Shown piece by piece: positions 1-12,218 of a DNA stretch of 64,000 nucleotides. The position numbers were made by a program, and so were the translations under genes. Location: positions 1,168,501-1,232,500 of the forward strand of contig VNWV01000009.1 of the NCBI GenBank assembly GCA_009801085.1. The letters run 5' to 3'. This stretch comes from Lasiodiplodia sp. COLG20 (Eukaryota > Ascomycota > Dothideomycetes > Botryosphaeriales > Botryosphaeriaceae). Each line of letters begins with the position of its first letter. The first letter of the stretch is position 1. The notes beneath the pieces are model-generated. The model was given only the letters and a program-made list of their open reading frames with translations, was not told where the DNA came from and ran no database searches.

Positions 1-322
1 CCGCCCTCGGTATCAGCCTGGCTCTCAGGGTCGGAGCGACCATCGGCCTTGAGGCCGTGCTCCAGGAGGTAGCTAGCGCAGCAGTGTCAGTGGCGAAGAA
101 GCTCGAATGGATGGAATTGGACTTCATACAGCTCCCAGGCGCTGTTGCCGAGCTGGATACCGGCCTGGCCGATGTGGATGTGGCAGACCTGCGCGTCGAG
201 ACACGTTAGCTGGACCGCGCAGATCAGGGGAAGGCAGCTTGGCAGCGGCGGCGTAGGTGCGGGAGGCGGATTTGGGCATTGGCGAGGTCGCGTCGGGCGG
301 GCGAACGTACTTCTCCCCTCAT
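1..322 (-). CDS. tubB: Alpha-tubulin (B type), 5' part, cut by window edge
   Basis: The minus strand reads ATG AGG GGA GAA (311-322), an intron (189-310), a second exon (130-188), an intron (73-129) and a third exon running off the window (1-72). The joined product begins MRGEVCHIHIGQAG, continues IQLGNSAWELYLLEHGL and then KADGRSDPESQADTEG. This is the N-terminus of alpha-tubulin, with the GQAG nucleotide-binding loop and the WELYLLEHG motif. The NSAWELYLLEHGL wording matches the fungal alpha-B class (A. nidulans TubB, N. crassa tba-2) rather than TubA; that class assignment is from memory. Donors are GTACGT and GTATGA; acceptors are GCGCAG and GCTAG. An early intron right after MRGE is usual for fungal tubulins. 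Alpha-tubulin pairs with beta-tubulin as the microtubule subunit in cytoplasm and spindle. The remaining roughly 400 codons lie left of the window. Confidence 0.9.
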
Positions 323-778
323 GATTGCTGGTGTCCGGGTATCTTAGTTGGTGGTGGGCAGGAGTAATTCAGATGCTGGGGAAGGGCAGCGGTGAGCGAA
401 GCGGTTTTGGTGTTGACGCTGGAGCGAAATAGCGGGGCAGGCCAAAATAAAGGCGTGCATGGATGCGCTCCGCGCACCAATCACACGGCGCTCTCCGCCT
501 GCCGCTATCCCCGTCGCGTTACCTCCCCCCAGGAACCGCCAACGACGCGCTTGTATGCCTGCACCTTTATCTTTCTCACGTTCGCACGTGCTCAAGACGA
601 CCACATAAAATGCTGTGAAGTCCATTCGAGCTGCTGCTAGTCGAGGCTTCTATCTACTCGATATACCGTTACAAAATGCTTCGTAACCGTGCTCTCGTCC
701 GCTGATCCTTATCTCATGTGATCATTTGCAAACGCGTCCGCCCCTTCATCTGCTGGTCCAGCCCGTTGCTCACCAGGC
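323..778. other. Intergenic, tubulin promoter side
   Basis: This 456-bp gap lies upstream of alpha-tubulin and downstream of the SMP-domain gene. Short overlapping frames occur on both strands but have no family resemblance. I see only the expected leader and promoter sequence. Confidence 0.5.
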
Positions 779-1746
779 CTAAGCACCATCAGCGGAGCGG
801 TCCGTCTCTGCCGCTTTCTCCGCCTTGACAGCCGTCTCAGCCGGGGCACAAGGCTCCGCATCACCGGCACCCGCAGTCTCCTCGCACACCTTGTCCTCCT
901 TGATCTCGACAGGCTTAGCACCATCCTCGTGCTTAGCAGCCTCACGTTGGACCTGAGCAGTAATGCTGCCCTTCTCCGTGGCACCGTGGGCGCGAGTATC
1001 GACACGACGCATCTGGACAAGGATCAGTGCTCGAGTCATGGGCATTTGAATAGGGCAGCAGCTTACCAGGGATGCATCTTCCTTGGTGATGTCTTCCGGG
1101 TGCTTCTCAAGCTTGTCCTTCATCTCCTCAGCGACGGCCTGGTAGACATTCTCACGAGCGGCAGGAGACTGCTCAGCGGCGACGATGCTCTGACGACGAC
1201 CACGAACAGCAAGCGCCGGCTTCTCGGTCGCAGAACTCTCTTGGTCCTTCGTGTCAACAGTGGGGAGCGTGGCAGCGGGAATGCTACCCTTAGGCAGCGT
1301 GTCACCGAAGACCTCGCGCTCCGCGCTCAAGACTTTCTTGATGTCTTCAGCAGTGACGCTGGCTGGATCCTCGTCGAACTTCTTCTTAGCGGCATCAGTT
1401 GCCTTGAGAAGATTCTGCTTCAGTGTTAACGGAACCCACTCAAAGACCAAGAGGGTGGTTAAGAGCTTACGGCGGCCTTGTCGTCCATCGACTGAACCTG
1501 ATCAAGGGCGCTGTCGGGGGGAGGGCGGAAGCCCAAGACCTTGTGCTCGGCGTTCTGGACGCGGGCAGCATCTTCGTCGGTAATGTGCTCAGGCTCTTCC
1601 TTCAGCTTGGCGACTCCTTCGGCAACGGTCTTCTCGAAGCTCTCGCCAAAGGGTTTGGCTTCGGCCGGAAGTGCGGGGACACTCTCCTTGGGTGTCTCAG
1701 TGGCCTCCTTGGAGACCGGAGCGGTGTTGTCGGACTGAGCGCTCAT
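779..1746 (-). CDS. SMP-domain (seed maturation protein / LEA-like) protein
   Basis: Three exons join in phase: 1471-1746, 1067-1414 and 779-1012, with introns of 56 and 54 nt, giving about 285 residues. The start MSAQSDNTAPVSK is at 1746. The protein holds at least two copies of the SMP pattern, seen as ITDEDAARVQNAEHKVLGF near residues 75-95 and ITKEDASL followed by RRVDTRAHG across the second intron. A third weaker copy reads VTAEDIKKVLSAEREVFG. It is rich in Ala, Glu and Lys and has no signal peptide or membrane segment. SMP repeats were named from plant late-embryogenesis proteins. Fungal copies are common and are thought to be disordered desiccation- or stress-protective proteins; that role is inferred, not visible here. 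The tail is Glu/Ala/Lys low complexity. Confidence 0.82.
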
Positions 1747-3726
1747 GGTTGCGGTAGTCAGGAAGTGTTGTGCTAGGTGGAGTTCAGTGCTTGATTCTGA
1801 TGTGCAGATCAAGGTCGGTGGGAGTTGTTGAAGAGGAGTAGAGGAAAGGATTGCAACTGGAGCAAATTTAATGGGGTGACGCGGTTGTGACGGAACGGCG
1901 CTGGAGGTGGAAGGCGCGATCCCACTGGAAGGTGCGCTCTCCTCTGTAGCTTCCCTCCAGTCCGCCTCACAGACTCAGAAAGCGCACCTTGCCGACAGGC
2001 ACACCGAGGCTTGCTAGCTATGATCGTAGGTGGCGTAGACTTGTATCGCTTGACAAGCCGTACCCCTCGGCCACTGACTGTCGATTGTGAACAATCCTAG
2101 GAATGTAAAGCAGGAACAAGAAGTCCTGCGCATTTCGACATTGACAAGGAACAGGTTGGAGCGACGTGTGTCTGTAAAGAGCATATTTTAGATAAACTAC
2201 CGCCACGAGCGCACTGGAGGACGAATGGGGTTTCTGAAATGTTTGATGTCAGCGATCGTGGAGCGTCTGCCGCATAGCATACACCACCTCTTTTCTTGCC
2301 TCCACTATCCCCACACCACAAACTGTTGATGAAGACTTGGGTGTATTTCATCGTATTCACTTCCCTTCGTGTTTGCCGTTTGCTAGATAGCTTCCTGCAG
2401 GTGTGCTACGCATCATCCTGCGCACATTCTTCAGCTCTTCACTCATGTGCACACGTGCCGGGCGCGTCAAGCTGCTGGGAGACCTTTGCAGGAGCAAAGA
2501 CGGCAATATCTCAATGCATGAAGCAAGGAAGCGATGGGCCGCGCTTTGTTGCTTCACGCACCAATAAGAATCCAGATACTCATCCACCTACAGTCGACCA
2601 TATCACCAGACCTACCATCGCATGCAGGCCACAGACCAGATTGATCTACGTCGGAGAAGCACGTCCTTATACCACTGTCAGATGGCGCGATGCGCATTGT
2701 CCAAACGCACCTCTCCTCATTAGCCAAGTAGTCTGAAAGAGAGACCAAATAAGACGATGCGAGAAGATGATGAGCCACCAGCGCGCGACTGCCAACCAGA
2801 TATCGCTTTTCCAAACATCAACGACGTAATGAAGCCCCCCCCCTGTCTCCACTCGTCAATTTTCGCAGACTCCCTCATCATCCGCCATCAACATCACCAT
2901 AACAATAACTACACCACATAATCATTAGGATCGTCATCACCACCACTCCCGGCGCCTATCCGCATGCAAATACAAGCGCCAACAGGCTGGGCGAGTACAC
3001 GCGTCCGTCCTGGCAGACAGCTTGCGCATGCACGGATGGAGCTAGATAATATTGTATTGTAGAGCTATACTGCGAGCAACGATGAGAACCACGCTTTACC
3101 CAGGAAGGCATTTTGCTGCGAGGGATGATCGGGTTTATAGCTACAGAACTCGGATTTATGCAAGTGATGTGCTCTAAGCGTGTGGGGCGGACATTGCATG
3201 ACACGGTGCCCAAGCAGCTTTCACAAATTTCGACGTCAGCCAGCGGACGCGTTTACAAGCCTTTCTTGTCAACAGTGGACTGAAGACCAGTCCATCCGTA
3301 GAAGCCGACTCCAAACATGAGACAGGCAGTTTGGAGAAGAGACGAGACGAGAAGACGATCGAACGGCGGTGTGGAAACGCCAGCCAAATAGTGCCGTCCC
3401 GAACAACCGCAAAAGCGCAGAACGCAGCCTGACTCGGTCTTTCCCCGCCATTCGCAGCCTTCCACCAAGCTCGTCATAATCATCTGCACGCAAGCAAGAG
3501 CTGGCTACGGGACGGGCAAGTGCACGCACCTATACTAGTAGCTAGCTCGTACACGCATAGATAGTGTTAGATAGATGTTTGCTGTGATCGAATAATAGGA
3601 CGCACATCTTGCCAAGGAGCACATACGACCCTATTGTGGCCGCGGAAGTCGGGTTTACACAGCCCGTAAACTTTGAAAGTGTCAAGCGGCCACGCGATGC
3701 TGCGCAGCCTTTACCTCAGTCGACTG

Positions 3727-3757
<31 letters not shown>

Positions 3758-5708
3758 AGGGATCGACGGAGGACGGAGTGTTCCTTAGCTGGATGCTACT
3801 ATGAAGACGAGCGGGTAATGGCCGGACCAGGTTGCGGAAGAAAGGAAGCGATCTGGCGCTGTAGGCGCAAACATCGTAAACAAGACATGCTCATCAAAAT
3901 CTGGCGGCCATTAGCAAAGGGCTACCGAAGAAGTGCCAGCAAAAATGGACAATCCTACACGAAAAAAGAACCCCTGTCGTGATTGTTCATGTGCTTCGAC
4001 GATCTTTAGCAGCTTGTTATCAACCGTAATCACTTACAACGGGCTTCACCGTTGCCCATGGAGCAGTGGCTGGCGGCTGCAGATGCACGGTGGTGGTACG
4101 CGTACCGAGTAAGAGGTCGGCGGGTGATCGCCCATGACAGGAATCATCAGCTCGGCAGCGAGCAACGTCATGGCAGTCCCCCGGCGCGCGCGGTGGAGAG
4201 ATGGTGCAGCTCAAAAGGTCCAAAGAATCCTGCTGAAGGAACAGCACAGCAGCGGTGAGGCATTCCGCCGTTGTCTGTCGAAATGGCGCCCCATCGAGTG
4301 GATATGGCGAGTGCAGGGGTAATGCGATCGGCTTCCCAGTGGCCAGGCTCAGGAATGATCGCTCGGGGATGGTGCTGATATGGACGCGCACCGGGAGAGT
4401 CCTCCGCGATTCACCCTATCCTCACCGCCGGATAGGCCGTCGCAAGACACAGGCGAAATGAAGGTTTGGATTGCCGCGGGATGGGATGCCTTTCACGAGC
4501 GGGCTTCGGCATGACGGGCGTACGGGGCAGCGCCAGGGCCTGCCGCGCAGCAGCACCGCAAAAATGCCGTCACGCGAGGCTGAGGGCACAAACGCAATCC
4601 CAGAAAGTGACGCGACCTCCAGCTGGGGTCGAGACAAGGCAGCGGCAGCGAGCGGATCGTCGCGGACGCCGAGCGACCTGGTGGGAGGGTACGGCGCTGG
4701 TGCAGAGAGGATAGACCCTGAAAATTTCGACCTTGCCGCCGAGCTAGAAGGAGGCTATCGCGGGTGGAAGACGCCGCGGCGGCTGCTGTGGCGCACCCGG
4801 GATGGCAGGCGCCGTATGTGGCAGTCTGGCGGGGATCAGCAGAGGTGCGGAGGCAGGGCCGTTAAGGGGCAGTGCGTGGTGATGCTCGCAGGCCTGCAGC
4901 TTTTCGCGAGCGCAGAGCGAGCGCGCGGCCCAGCGGTTGAGCCGCGCAGGCATGGCTGGGTGGGCGCACAACGTCGTGCCAGACGGCGATGGCCCTGCAT
5001 GGCCGCACCAAAGGACGGAGCGGACATGAAACGGAGCGCCCTTGGTACATGTACGGGGATCAGCCACTTGGCCGGAGTCAGGCACGTCAGGCTGTGCGTT
5101 CTCGACCTCACCTCCAAAAATTTGCGCGAAAATGAGCCGGCTAGGCAGGTTTGCCGCACAAACGGCGCCGGCTCTCCTGCAGCGTGCAGCGTGCGGGTTG
5201 CCCCTTCGCGGCTTCCGCCTAGCAGACTCTAAGCCGCCCGGCGCGCGGCGGAGCGCCACAGACGTCGGCCGGCTCGCGAGCTTTCTGTTGCGCGTCCGCT
5301 CCGCCCAACAGCCTTGACTTGGCGACCCACAATTGGCTTATTTTCAGACGCCCAAAACCGGAGTGATTCGCGGCATGCACACGCTTGGAGTCGCGTCCAC
5401 CGGACCCACTGTGTCCGGAAACAATCGTCATCCCAGATCGCTGGCCTCAGCGCCTGGCCTGCCCAGCCGCCGTATCTCTCGATCGTCCCGTCGTGCTACC
5501 CGCAATATAACACACTTTCCCTCCTTCTCGCACCCATTGCTTCCGTCTTGCCCCCTCTCGTATTGCCATTCTTTTAATTGCGCAACCGCACTCGCTGTCC
5601 CGCCCGCCATCGTCGATGCTGTCTCCAACCTGCCACTGAGCGTGCAGATAACCTCGCGATCCCCCGCGAAAATCAGTGGAGACCCTCCTTTGGATCACCT
5701 CAGCAGCC
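1747..5708. other. Long intergenic region (4.0 kb), no gene supported
   Basis: This stretch separates the divergent SMP and MscS genes. It contains a T28 run (3727-3754) and a GC-rich part (about 4400-5300) where frames are open on both strands at once, the longest at 4471-5232 plus and 4744-5259 minus. Neither frame shows a family motif, and they overlap each other, so I do not call them. From about 5440 to 5700 the sequence turns C/T-rich, as expected for the promoter and leader of the MscS gene. Confidence 0.5.
3727..3754. repeat. Homopolymer T28 tract
   Basis: A run of 28 consecutive T residues lies in the middle of the 4-kb gap. It could be a simple microsatellite, a nucleosome-excluding tract, or the poly(A) end of an old retroposed copy read on the minus strand. 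No coding remnant beside it supports the last option. Confidence 0.9.
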
Positions 5709-8668
5709 ATGACGACCCCAATTGACGAGAAGGCCGAGCCCCGCTACTATCGTCCTCACGTTGAAAATGCTCGCTTGTCCGACGAGGAGGACCACACTGT
5801 CATTGGCGAGGATTCCACCAGAAACAACTCCGACCAGGATCACCATGTCGACCCCCTCGACACCACACACCTCTCCGTGACGAACGAGTCCAACTACCTG
5901 CGCCCCCCGAGCGGCGTGACCTCGCCGTCGGCTACGCGCGAGCAGGCGAGCCGCCTGGACGATGACCTGCAGATGCTGCAGATCGAGAGGCAGATCTCCG
6001 CCGCCGAGGAGGCCAAGAGCAATGATGGACGCTCAATGCACCGCTCGCGCTCGCGCCACCAGGAGCCCGTCGACGAGTTCGACGCTGCCACCGAGCCCAT
6101 CCACACCCAGGCCTCCATGTACAAGCCCCCGGAGAACCCGACCACTAGCTTCGCCAAGTTGATCAAGAAAATCCACAACTCGAGCTGGGTCATTCGCTAC
6201 CTCACCTACATCGTTCCTGTCGTGTGCATCATCCTCATCCCCCTTCTCCTCGGCGCCCTGCTCTTCACCGATGCGTCGGTCGGCGGCGTCAAGCTCGTTT
6301 GGTTTTGCATCTGGCTTGAGATTGTCTGGTTGACCCTATGGGCCGGCAGAGTAAGCTGTTCACCCCGCGTTTTGCTATCACCAATTTGCGCTGACGTCCA
6401 TCCCAGGTTCTCGCAAAGTGTCTTCCCTGGCCCATTGGGCTTGCGGCAACCTTGTTCACGAACAACGGAAAGAAATGGCGTGACATGGGCAAGCAGCTGG
6501 AGCTTCCGGGAACCCTATTCTTTTGGTGGCTGGCCATTATCATTTCCTTCTACCCGACCATGACCCAGCATCACACCAACGGCAGCACAGCCATCAAGGG
6601 TTGGGAGAAGACCATGTACAAGGTCCTGGTGTCCATCTTCATCGGCTTCGTCCTCAACTTCGTCGAGAAAATCATCATCCAACTCATCGCCATCAGCTTC
6701 CACTTGCGTACCTACCAGGACCGGATTGAGATGAACAAATTCCAGATCGGAAGCCTGGTCAAGCTCTACACCTTCTCCAAGGCGAAGCTCACCATGGAGG
6801 ATTCCGAGTTTGAGCAACGCGAAACCGGCCAGAACTCAGGGGCTCGTACGCCTGGCATGTTTGTCAAAGAGGCCCAAAAGAACACGAAGCAGGCCATTAC
6901 GAAATTCGGAGATGTTGCTGGAAAAATTGCGGCTGACTTCACCGGACGCGCCACACAGAGGAGCAACCACCCCCACCAGGTCGTCCTGGCGTTGCTCAAC
7001 ACTACCAGCGGCAGCCAGGTGCTAGCCCGCCGTTTGTTCCGCACCTTCTCCCACGATGACACGGAAACGGTCCACCCCGACGATCTGGCCAGCGCTTTTG
7101 ATAACGAGGACGAGGCTAACGCTGCGTTTTCCATGTTCGACAAGGACATGAACGGCGATATCTCCATGGAAGAGCTTGAAGCTGTCTGCGTAGAGATTGG
7201 CCGTGAACGCAAGGCCATCACTGCTTCCCTCAAAGACCTCGACTCCGTCATTTCCAAGCTCGACGATGTGCTGATGTTCATCGTTGCCGTCATCACTATC
7301 TTGGTCTTCATCTCTCTCATCTCTGCTTCCGCTGGCAGCGTCATCTCTAACGCTGGATCGGCCGTTCTGGCCCTGTCTTGGCTCTTTTCCGCCACTGCAC
7401 AGGAATTTCTGCAGTCCATCATCTTCGTTTTCGTCAAGCATCCGTTTGACGTTGGCGACCGTGTGAGCATTTATGGTAACACCGGTGCCACTGGCTTGGG
7501 TGATGACTATTTCGTCAAGGAAATTGCATTGCTGTACACGGAATTCAAGAAGATGGAGGGTCACGTCGTCCAAGCACCCAACAGCTATTTGAACACCCTG
7601 TTCATTCTCAACCAGAGGCGTTCCGGTGGCTTGGCCGAGGCTATCCCTATCATTATCAAGTTTGGCACGACCCTCGATCAGATCGAACAACTCCGGTCAA
7701 GGTTGCTGGAATTCGTGCGTTCGGAGAAGCGCGAGTACCAGGGCAACATTCTCACCGAACTTCGGGAGGTCAAGGAAGCACACTCGCTGACGCTCAACGT
7801 CGTCTTCTTTTACAAATCGAACTGGCAGAACGAGCTGCTGCGTCTGCAACGCCGCAACAAATTCATCTGCGCGATGATGGTGTGTATGCAGGATCTCGGC
7901 ATCGAAGGTCCCCGCATGCGCTTCCCCGGCCAGAAGGAGTCGTTCCCAGTCTATCTCCAGCAAATCCCTCACCTTGCGACTCCTGGCATGGGCCATGGTG
8001 GCAATCCGGATAACCCGACCGGCTTCGTTGAGCGCCCTGGTACTGGCAGGAGCAACCTATCCGGTCCTCAGGATCCTCCTTTCGTCAGTCCGGAGTCCCC
8101 GACCAGTGCACGACCGCTACAGCCCTCACACTCGATTCTCCGCACTGGCAGGCCCCGTGGCGAGTCTCTTGCAGCTATGGGCAGGCGTGTGGATTTCTCG
8201 CTCGGCATGAAGGACATCTCAGCATCTGACATGACGGGAGACGTTTTCGAGGATAGAAAGCCCTCTCTTCCGGCGCGAGTAATGTCGCCCAACACGTCTA
8301 CTCGCGGCTCGCAAGACTCTCGCCCTCGTCCATCTCACGACACTGCCCGTTCGACGGGACATGACTCAGACCTTGCTCGAATTCCTACGGACAGTTCGGC
8401 GGCGCGCAGTCGCTCCAGCCACCGCAATCGTTTCTTTTCGCGCGGAAAGACACAGGGAGATCTGGAAGGCGGTCTCTCGATGGAGAACATTCCTGAGACA
8501 ACAGAACGTATTGATCCGCGCAGCGGAACCGTCAGTCCTGCGGCATGGCGGGCAAGCCATGAAGAGAGCAGGACACCTACTGCCTCGGGCGCCCTGGATG
8601 GCGCCGAAGGGAGTTTCGCTCCTCCACAGAGGAGCATGACCGAAAATGCCAGCTTCAAGACGAAGTAG
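5709..8668 (+). CDS. MscS-family mechanosensitive channel with EF-hand
   Basis: Two exons, 5709-6350 and 6407-8668, with a 56-nt intron (GTAAGC...CCCAG), give about 967 residues. The ATG at 5709 (MTTPIDEKAEP) is the first ATG; an in-frame GTG lies 33 nt upstream. The N-terminal 150 residues are acidic and disordered. Several membrane spans follow (about 160-185 and 195-215, then around 245-265 and 290-315). An EF-hand loop DKDMNGDISMEE sits near residue 459. The conserved pore and beta domain follow, from about 519 to 600, with FVFVKHPFDVGDRV. The C-terminal 300 residues are Ser/Pro/Arg-rich. This order matches the fungal Msy1/Msy2 class, which in fission yeast sits in the endoplasmic reticulum and tunes calcium release on hypo-osmotic shock. 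Location and role here are inferred from that class. Confidence 0.92.
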
Positions 8669-9978
8669 CGGTCCACGGCCGAACTAGAACTTAGACTTGC
8701 GTTACATATTTGATTTTCGGGCCGGCTCCGTCGCGAATAGAGTGAGCGTACTCAGCGAGCGTGGACTTCACAGGTTGAACTCGTTTCTTTACACCAACAC
8801 CCCAGAAAAGACATTGTTTTTCAAGATTATTAGACTGTGGGCCATTTGGGCTCGTTTCTTGTAATTAATTTTCTCAACTTCACGTAGGGCGGCGGGAAGT
8901 CCGCGGGATCGATGGGAAGGAAGGTTATTGCTTTGGCCTCCTTTGTTTCCTTATCTTGTACTCATACCACAAAGCAAAGCACACACACGAGCAACGAATC
9001 TCGTTTCTTCATGGATTCCTCGCAGCCCAGGATGTGGGTTTGGCATTGAAACAGATGACAGGTTGACAGGCCCTGGTTTGACCCCTTCAGGCATCCCACT
9101 CTTGCATGTGATCGCAAAGTGGCCCTCACCCAGACGTTCCCTTGCCTTGTCTCTCCACTTTTTATCTGGTGGTTCAGGTGGATCGACATTCGCGTCTTCG
9201 ACTGGTTCTAGAACCCGGCATTCTAGAATCTTGGTACCCGCACGGCCGATGTGAGGGCAAAAGTGTTTCTGATGGCGGGTTCGTTATCCGAGCAGTCTTT
9301 TTTGGCGCAGAGGTCGTCGTTTCAGACTTCAGGCGAAGATAATGCTGGGTGCACAAGCGGCTTGTGCTACCTATGTACCTCCCGTCCCACCTTCCCCACT
9401 TCTGCACTTACTTGCATGCGCCGTCTTTCCTGCCCCCCCACTCCACCACTCCCTCCCGTCCCGCCCGTGCTTAGCCGCTGCGCGGCTGCTATCTTTGTAT
9501 CGGTTGCACGTGTACGACTCTCTGTATACTCTTGCTTATCAACGACCCGCGATCAGCAACGGCGAGGCCATGCAGACTCCCGATACTCCCCAATGGTCAC
9601 CGACCAGCAGCATTCCATTGGCTCGCTTATGCGACGAGGGTCATGATGGCGAGAAGTGGAGGTGAAGCGGGAGCAAGACGACAGACAATATAGGATGGAA
9701 GTTTGCACGCACGCCATGCCATCGCGCATGAATGCTCACCCGTTCGCCTTTGTTTCGCTCTTCAGTTCTCTCCCGGCTACGCTGCGCTTGCGTGACGTAT
9801 TTCTTGAAATACAGCTTGCTTCTTCCTATCTTGCCGACGGCGCTACTGTTGTGTAACCGGTGCTGGACAAACGTACTCCTTTTTTTTTTTTGCTCCTGCT
9901 TCCCTCGAGCTGGGACGGGGAAGAACTGCGTCGGCTTTACGCGAGGACCCAAGCCCTCGTTCTCGCAGAGACGACGAT
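8669..9978. other. Intergenic, 1.3 kb
   Basis: This holds the MscS 3' end and the upstream region of the MFS gene. Only short, mutually overlapping frames are present, and I see no motif or RNA gene. Confidence 0.5.
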
Positions 9979-11992
9979 ATGGCAATGGCGTCATCACTGG
10001 ATCCGCGCGAAGCAGAGGACACGAAGGCGGGACCGGCAGCAGGAGATGGCGAGAAACCGCAGCAACATGTCTCGAGCGCCGCCACGGCGTCGTCCTCTTG
10101 GGAGGCGGATCGGGAAATGGTGGTGGGTTCGACAGCAGTGTTTGTGGACAAGGTCGCCGAGAGGTCTTACGGTGGGTGGCTTTTGGATTTCCTTCCAATC
10201 TGCCGTGTTCAGGAGAGATGCCGTGAGATGATGTATCTTCTTCCTTTTGCTGATGGCAGGCGGCTGTTGTAGTACGGAAGCTGGATTTCTACCTCCTGCC
10301 GATGATGAGCCTGGTATGTACGACGCTTGGCGCCTGTCGATTGCCGGCACCCGGTTTCAGGGGCCGAGTGGGCTGATGGCTTGATTGGATGGCTGACGGT
10401 GCAGATGTACTTCTTCAATTCGGTGGATAGGGTGAGTTTACCGATAGATGGCGAGACAAGATGGGCAGTGGCGCAATGATGGCGAGACATGGAGCTGACA
10501 CGCAAGGCAGAGCAACTTGGGTAACGCCAAAACGGACGGCATGGACAAGGATCTGGGATTCGTGGGCGAGCAGTACTCGTTGCTGATCCTCCTGTTCTAC
10601 GTGCCCAACGGGCTGTGCGACCTTCCACTCAACATGCTGACCAAGCGATGGTCAGGGAAGGTGATGCTTCCAGGATGTGAGACATGGTTTCCTGAGTTCC
10701 AGATATGAGGGTCAATGCTAACGCCTGTTTTTGGGGAAGTGATGCTCAGCTGGGGTTCATGCGCATTGCTACAATGCGCTGCCACCAATTTTGCGGGGAT
10801 GTTGGTGCTGCGGCTGCTTCTGGGGTAAGTGCATCTCGTGTCTACTATTGATATGTACTGGAAAAAAAAAAGCTGATTATTCACGGCAGTGCGTTTGAGG
10901 CAGGCTTCTTCGCCGGCGCCGTCTTTTACCTCACACTCTTCTACACCCGCGGCGAGCTCGGCTTCCGCATTGCGATTTTCTTCGGCAGTGCGCTGTTGGC
11001 AGCGGCATTCAGCGGACTGATATCATTCGGTGTGTTCCGGATCCAGCATGTCTCGATTCCAGGGTGGAAGTGGCTGTTCATCATCGAAGGTTGACATGTC
11101 CCATTCCCACGGATACGTAGCGCCAGTACTGACGGGTGTTTCAGGCGCCATGACGGTCGTGGTGGCTCTAGTCGCCTTCTTCTGGCTCCCAGCCTCGTCA
11201 GCCAGCGCCTGGTTTCTGACGCCTGCCGAAAAGGCGGCCGCTCTGGCGCGCACCCGTCGGGACGCCTCGGGCGCCGCGTCAGAAGAGTACGACGTAGGCG
11301 CCATGTTCCGGAGCTGGCGCTCGTGGAAGTTTATTCCATGGTGCGTCATCAGCTTCACGTACCCGGTCGCGTTTGCGACAGTGTCCAACTTCCTGCCGCA
11401 GATCGTCGCGCGGCTGGGCTACAGCACCATCAAGACGAACCTGTGGACCGTCGCACCCAACGCCGTGGGCTTCTGCTTCTTGCTGCTCGTCACTTGGTCC
11501 TCTGATCGTCTACGGGAGCGCACGTTCCACATCATCTTCTCGCTCGCTGTCAGCCTTGCCGGCTTGATCATCCTCGCTGCTATCGATCCGCTAGCTCGGC
11601 CGGCCGTGGCATATGCGGCGACGTTTTTGCTGGCTGCGGGAGCGTATATCCCGTCTTGTCTCGTTCACTCTTGGCATAACAACAACAATCTTTCCGAGAA
11701 CGCGCGTGCGGCAACAACCGGGTTGCTTGTGGGGCTGGGGAACTTGGGAGGTATCTTGAGCGCTGCGACGTTTAGGACTGAGTATGCGCCTGCGTACATA
11801 CCGACGCTGGTCGCAACAGCGTGTTGCAATGTCACATGCATGATATTCACGCTGGGACTGGGCGGTTGGATGAAATGGGAGAACAGGAGGAGGGACCGCC
11901 TTATGGGGTGTACGTTGAGTGCAGGCGATGTTGATACAGCGGAGTTGAGGGAGCAGGGAGAGAATGATATAAGGTGGAGATATTTTACGTAG
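9979..11992 (+). CDS. MFS carrier, DAL5/TNA1 (anion:cation symporter) family
   Basis: Seven exons join in phase: 9979-10171, 10273-10313, 10405-10431, 10511-10676, 10740-10824, 10890-11089 and 11145-11992, giving 519 residues. The signature runs VRKLDFYLLPMMSLMYFFN then SVDRSNLGNAKTDGMDKDL across exons 2-4. This is the first transmembrane segment of the allantoate/nicotinate permease family, with the DRSNxGNA motif. Later parts give LLLGAFEAGFFAGAVFYLT and GWKWLFIIEG, both usual for this family, with about 12 helices. Known substrates in the family are organic anions such as allantoate, nicotinate, pantothenate and biotin precursors; the substrate here cannot be read off. The N-terminal 60 residues are low-complexity Ala/Ser. 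The 27-nt third exon is very short but is fixed by phase and by the DR motif. Confidence 0.88.
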
Positions 11993-12218
11993 TGATCGAA
12001 AGAGGCGACGCTGTGCTGGGGCGGCGATGCTTCAGTTGGGGAGGAGGGATTGATACCAGTACATTGTTGAGAAGATCTTGAGGGTGAATATTTCCCATTA
12101 CGGACCCGCAGTTTGAACATGACAAAGAGGCCAAAGCTGCCACATCCGGGGCCGAGGAACAAAGGATGCCGAATATAACAAGAGGGCTTCAACAGATGCA
12201 GTGGGCGGCAACTCAGCA

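Noticed and set aside
4471..5232. 253-codon open frame, plus strand
   Set aside because: Very GC-rich, overlaps an equally long open minus frame (4744-5259), and has no motif, membrane segment or splice logic.
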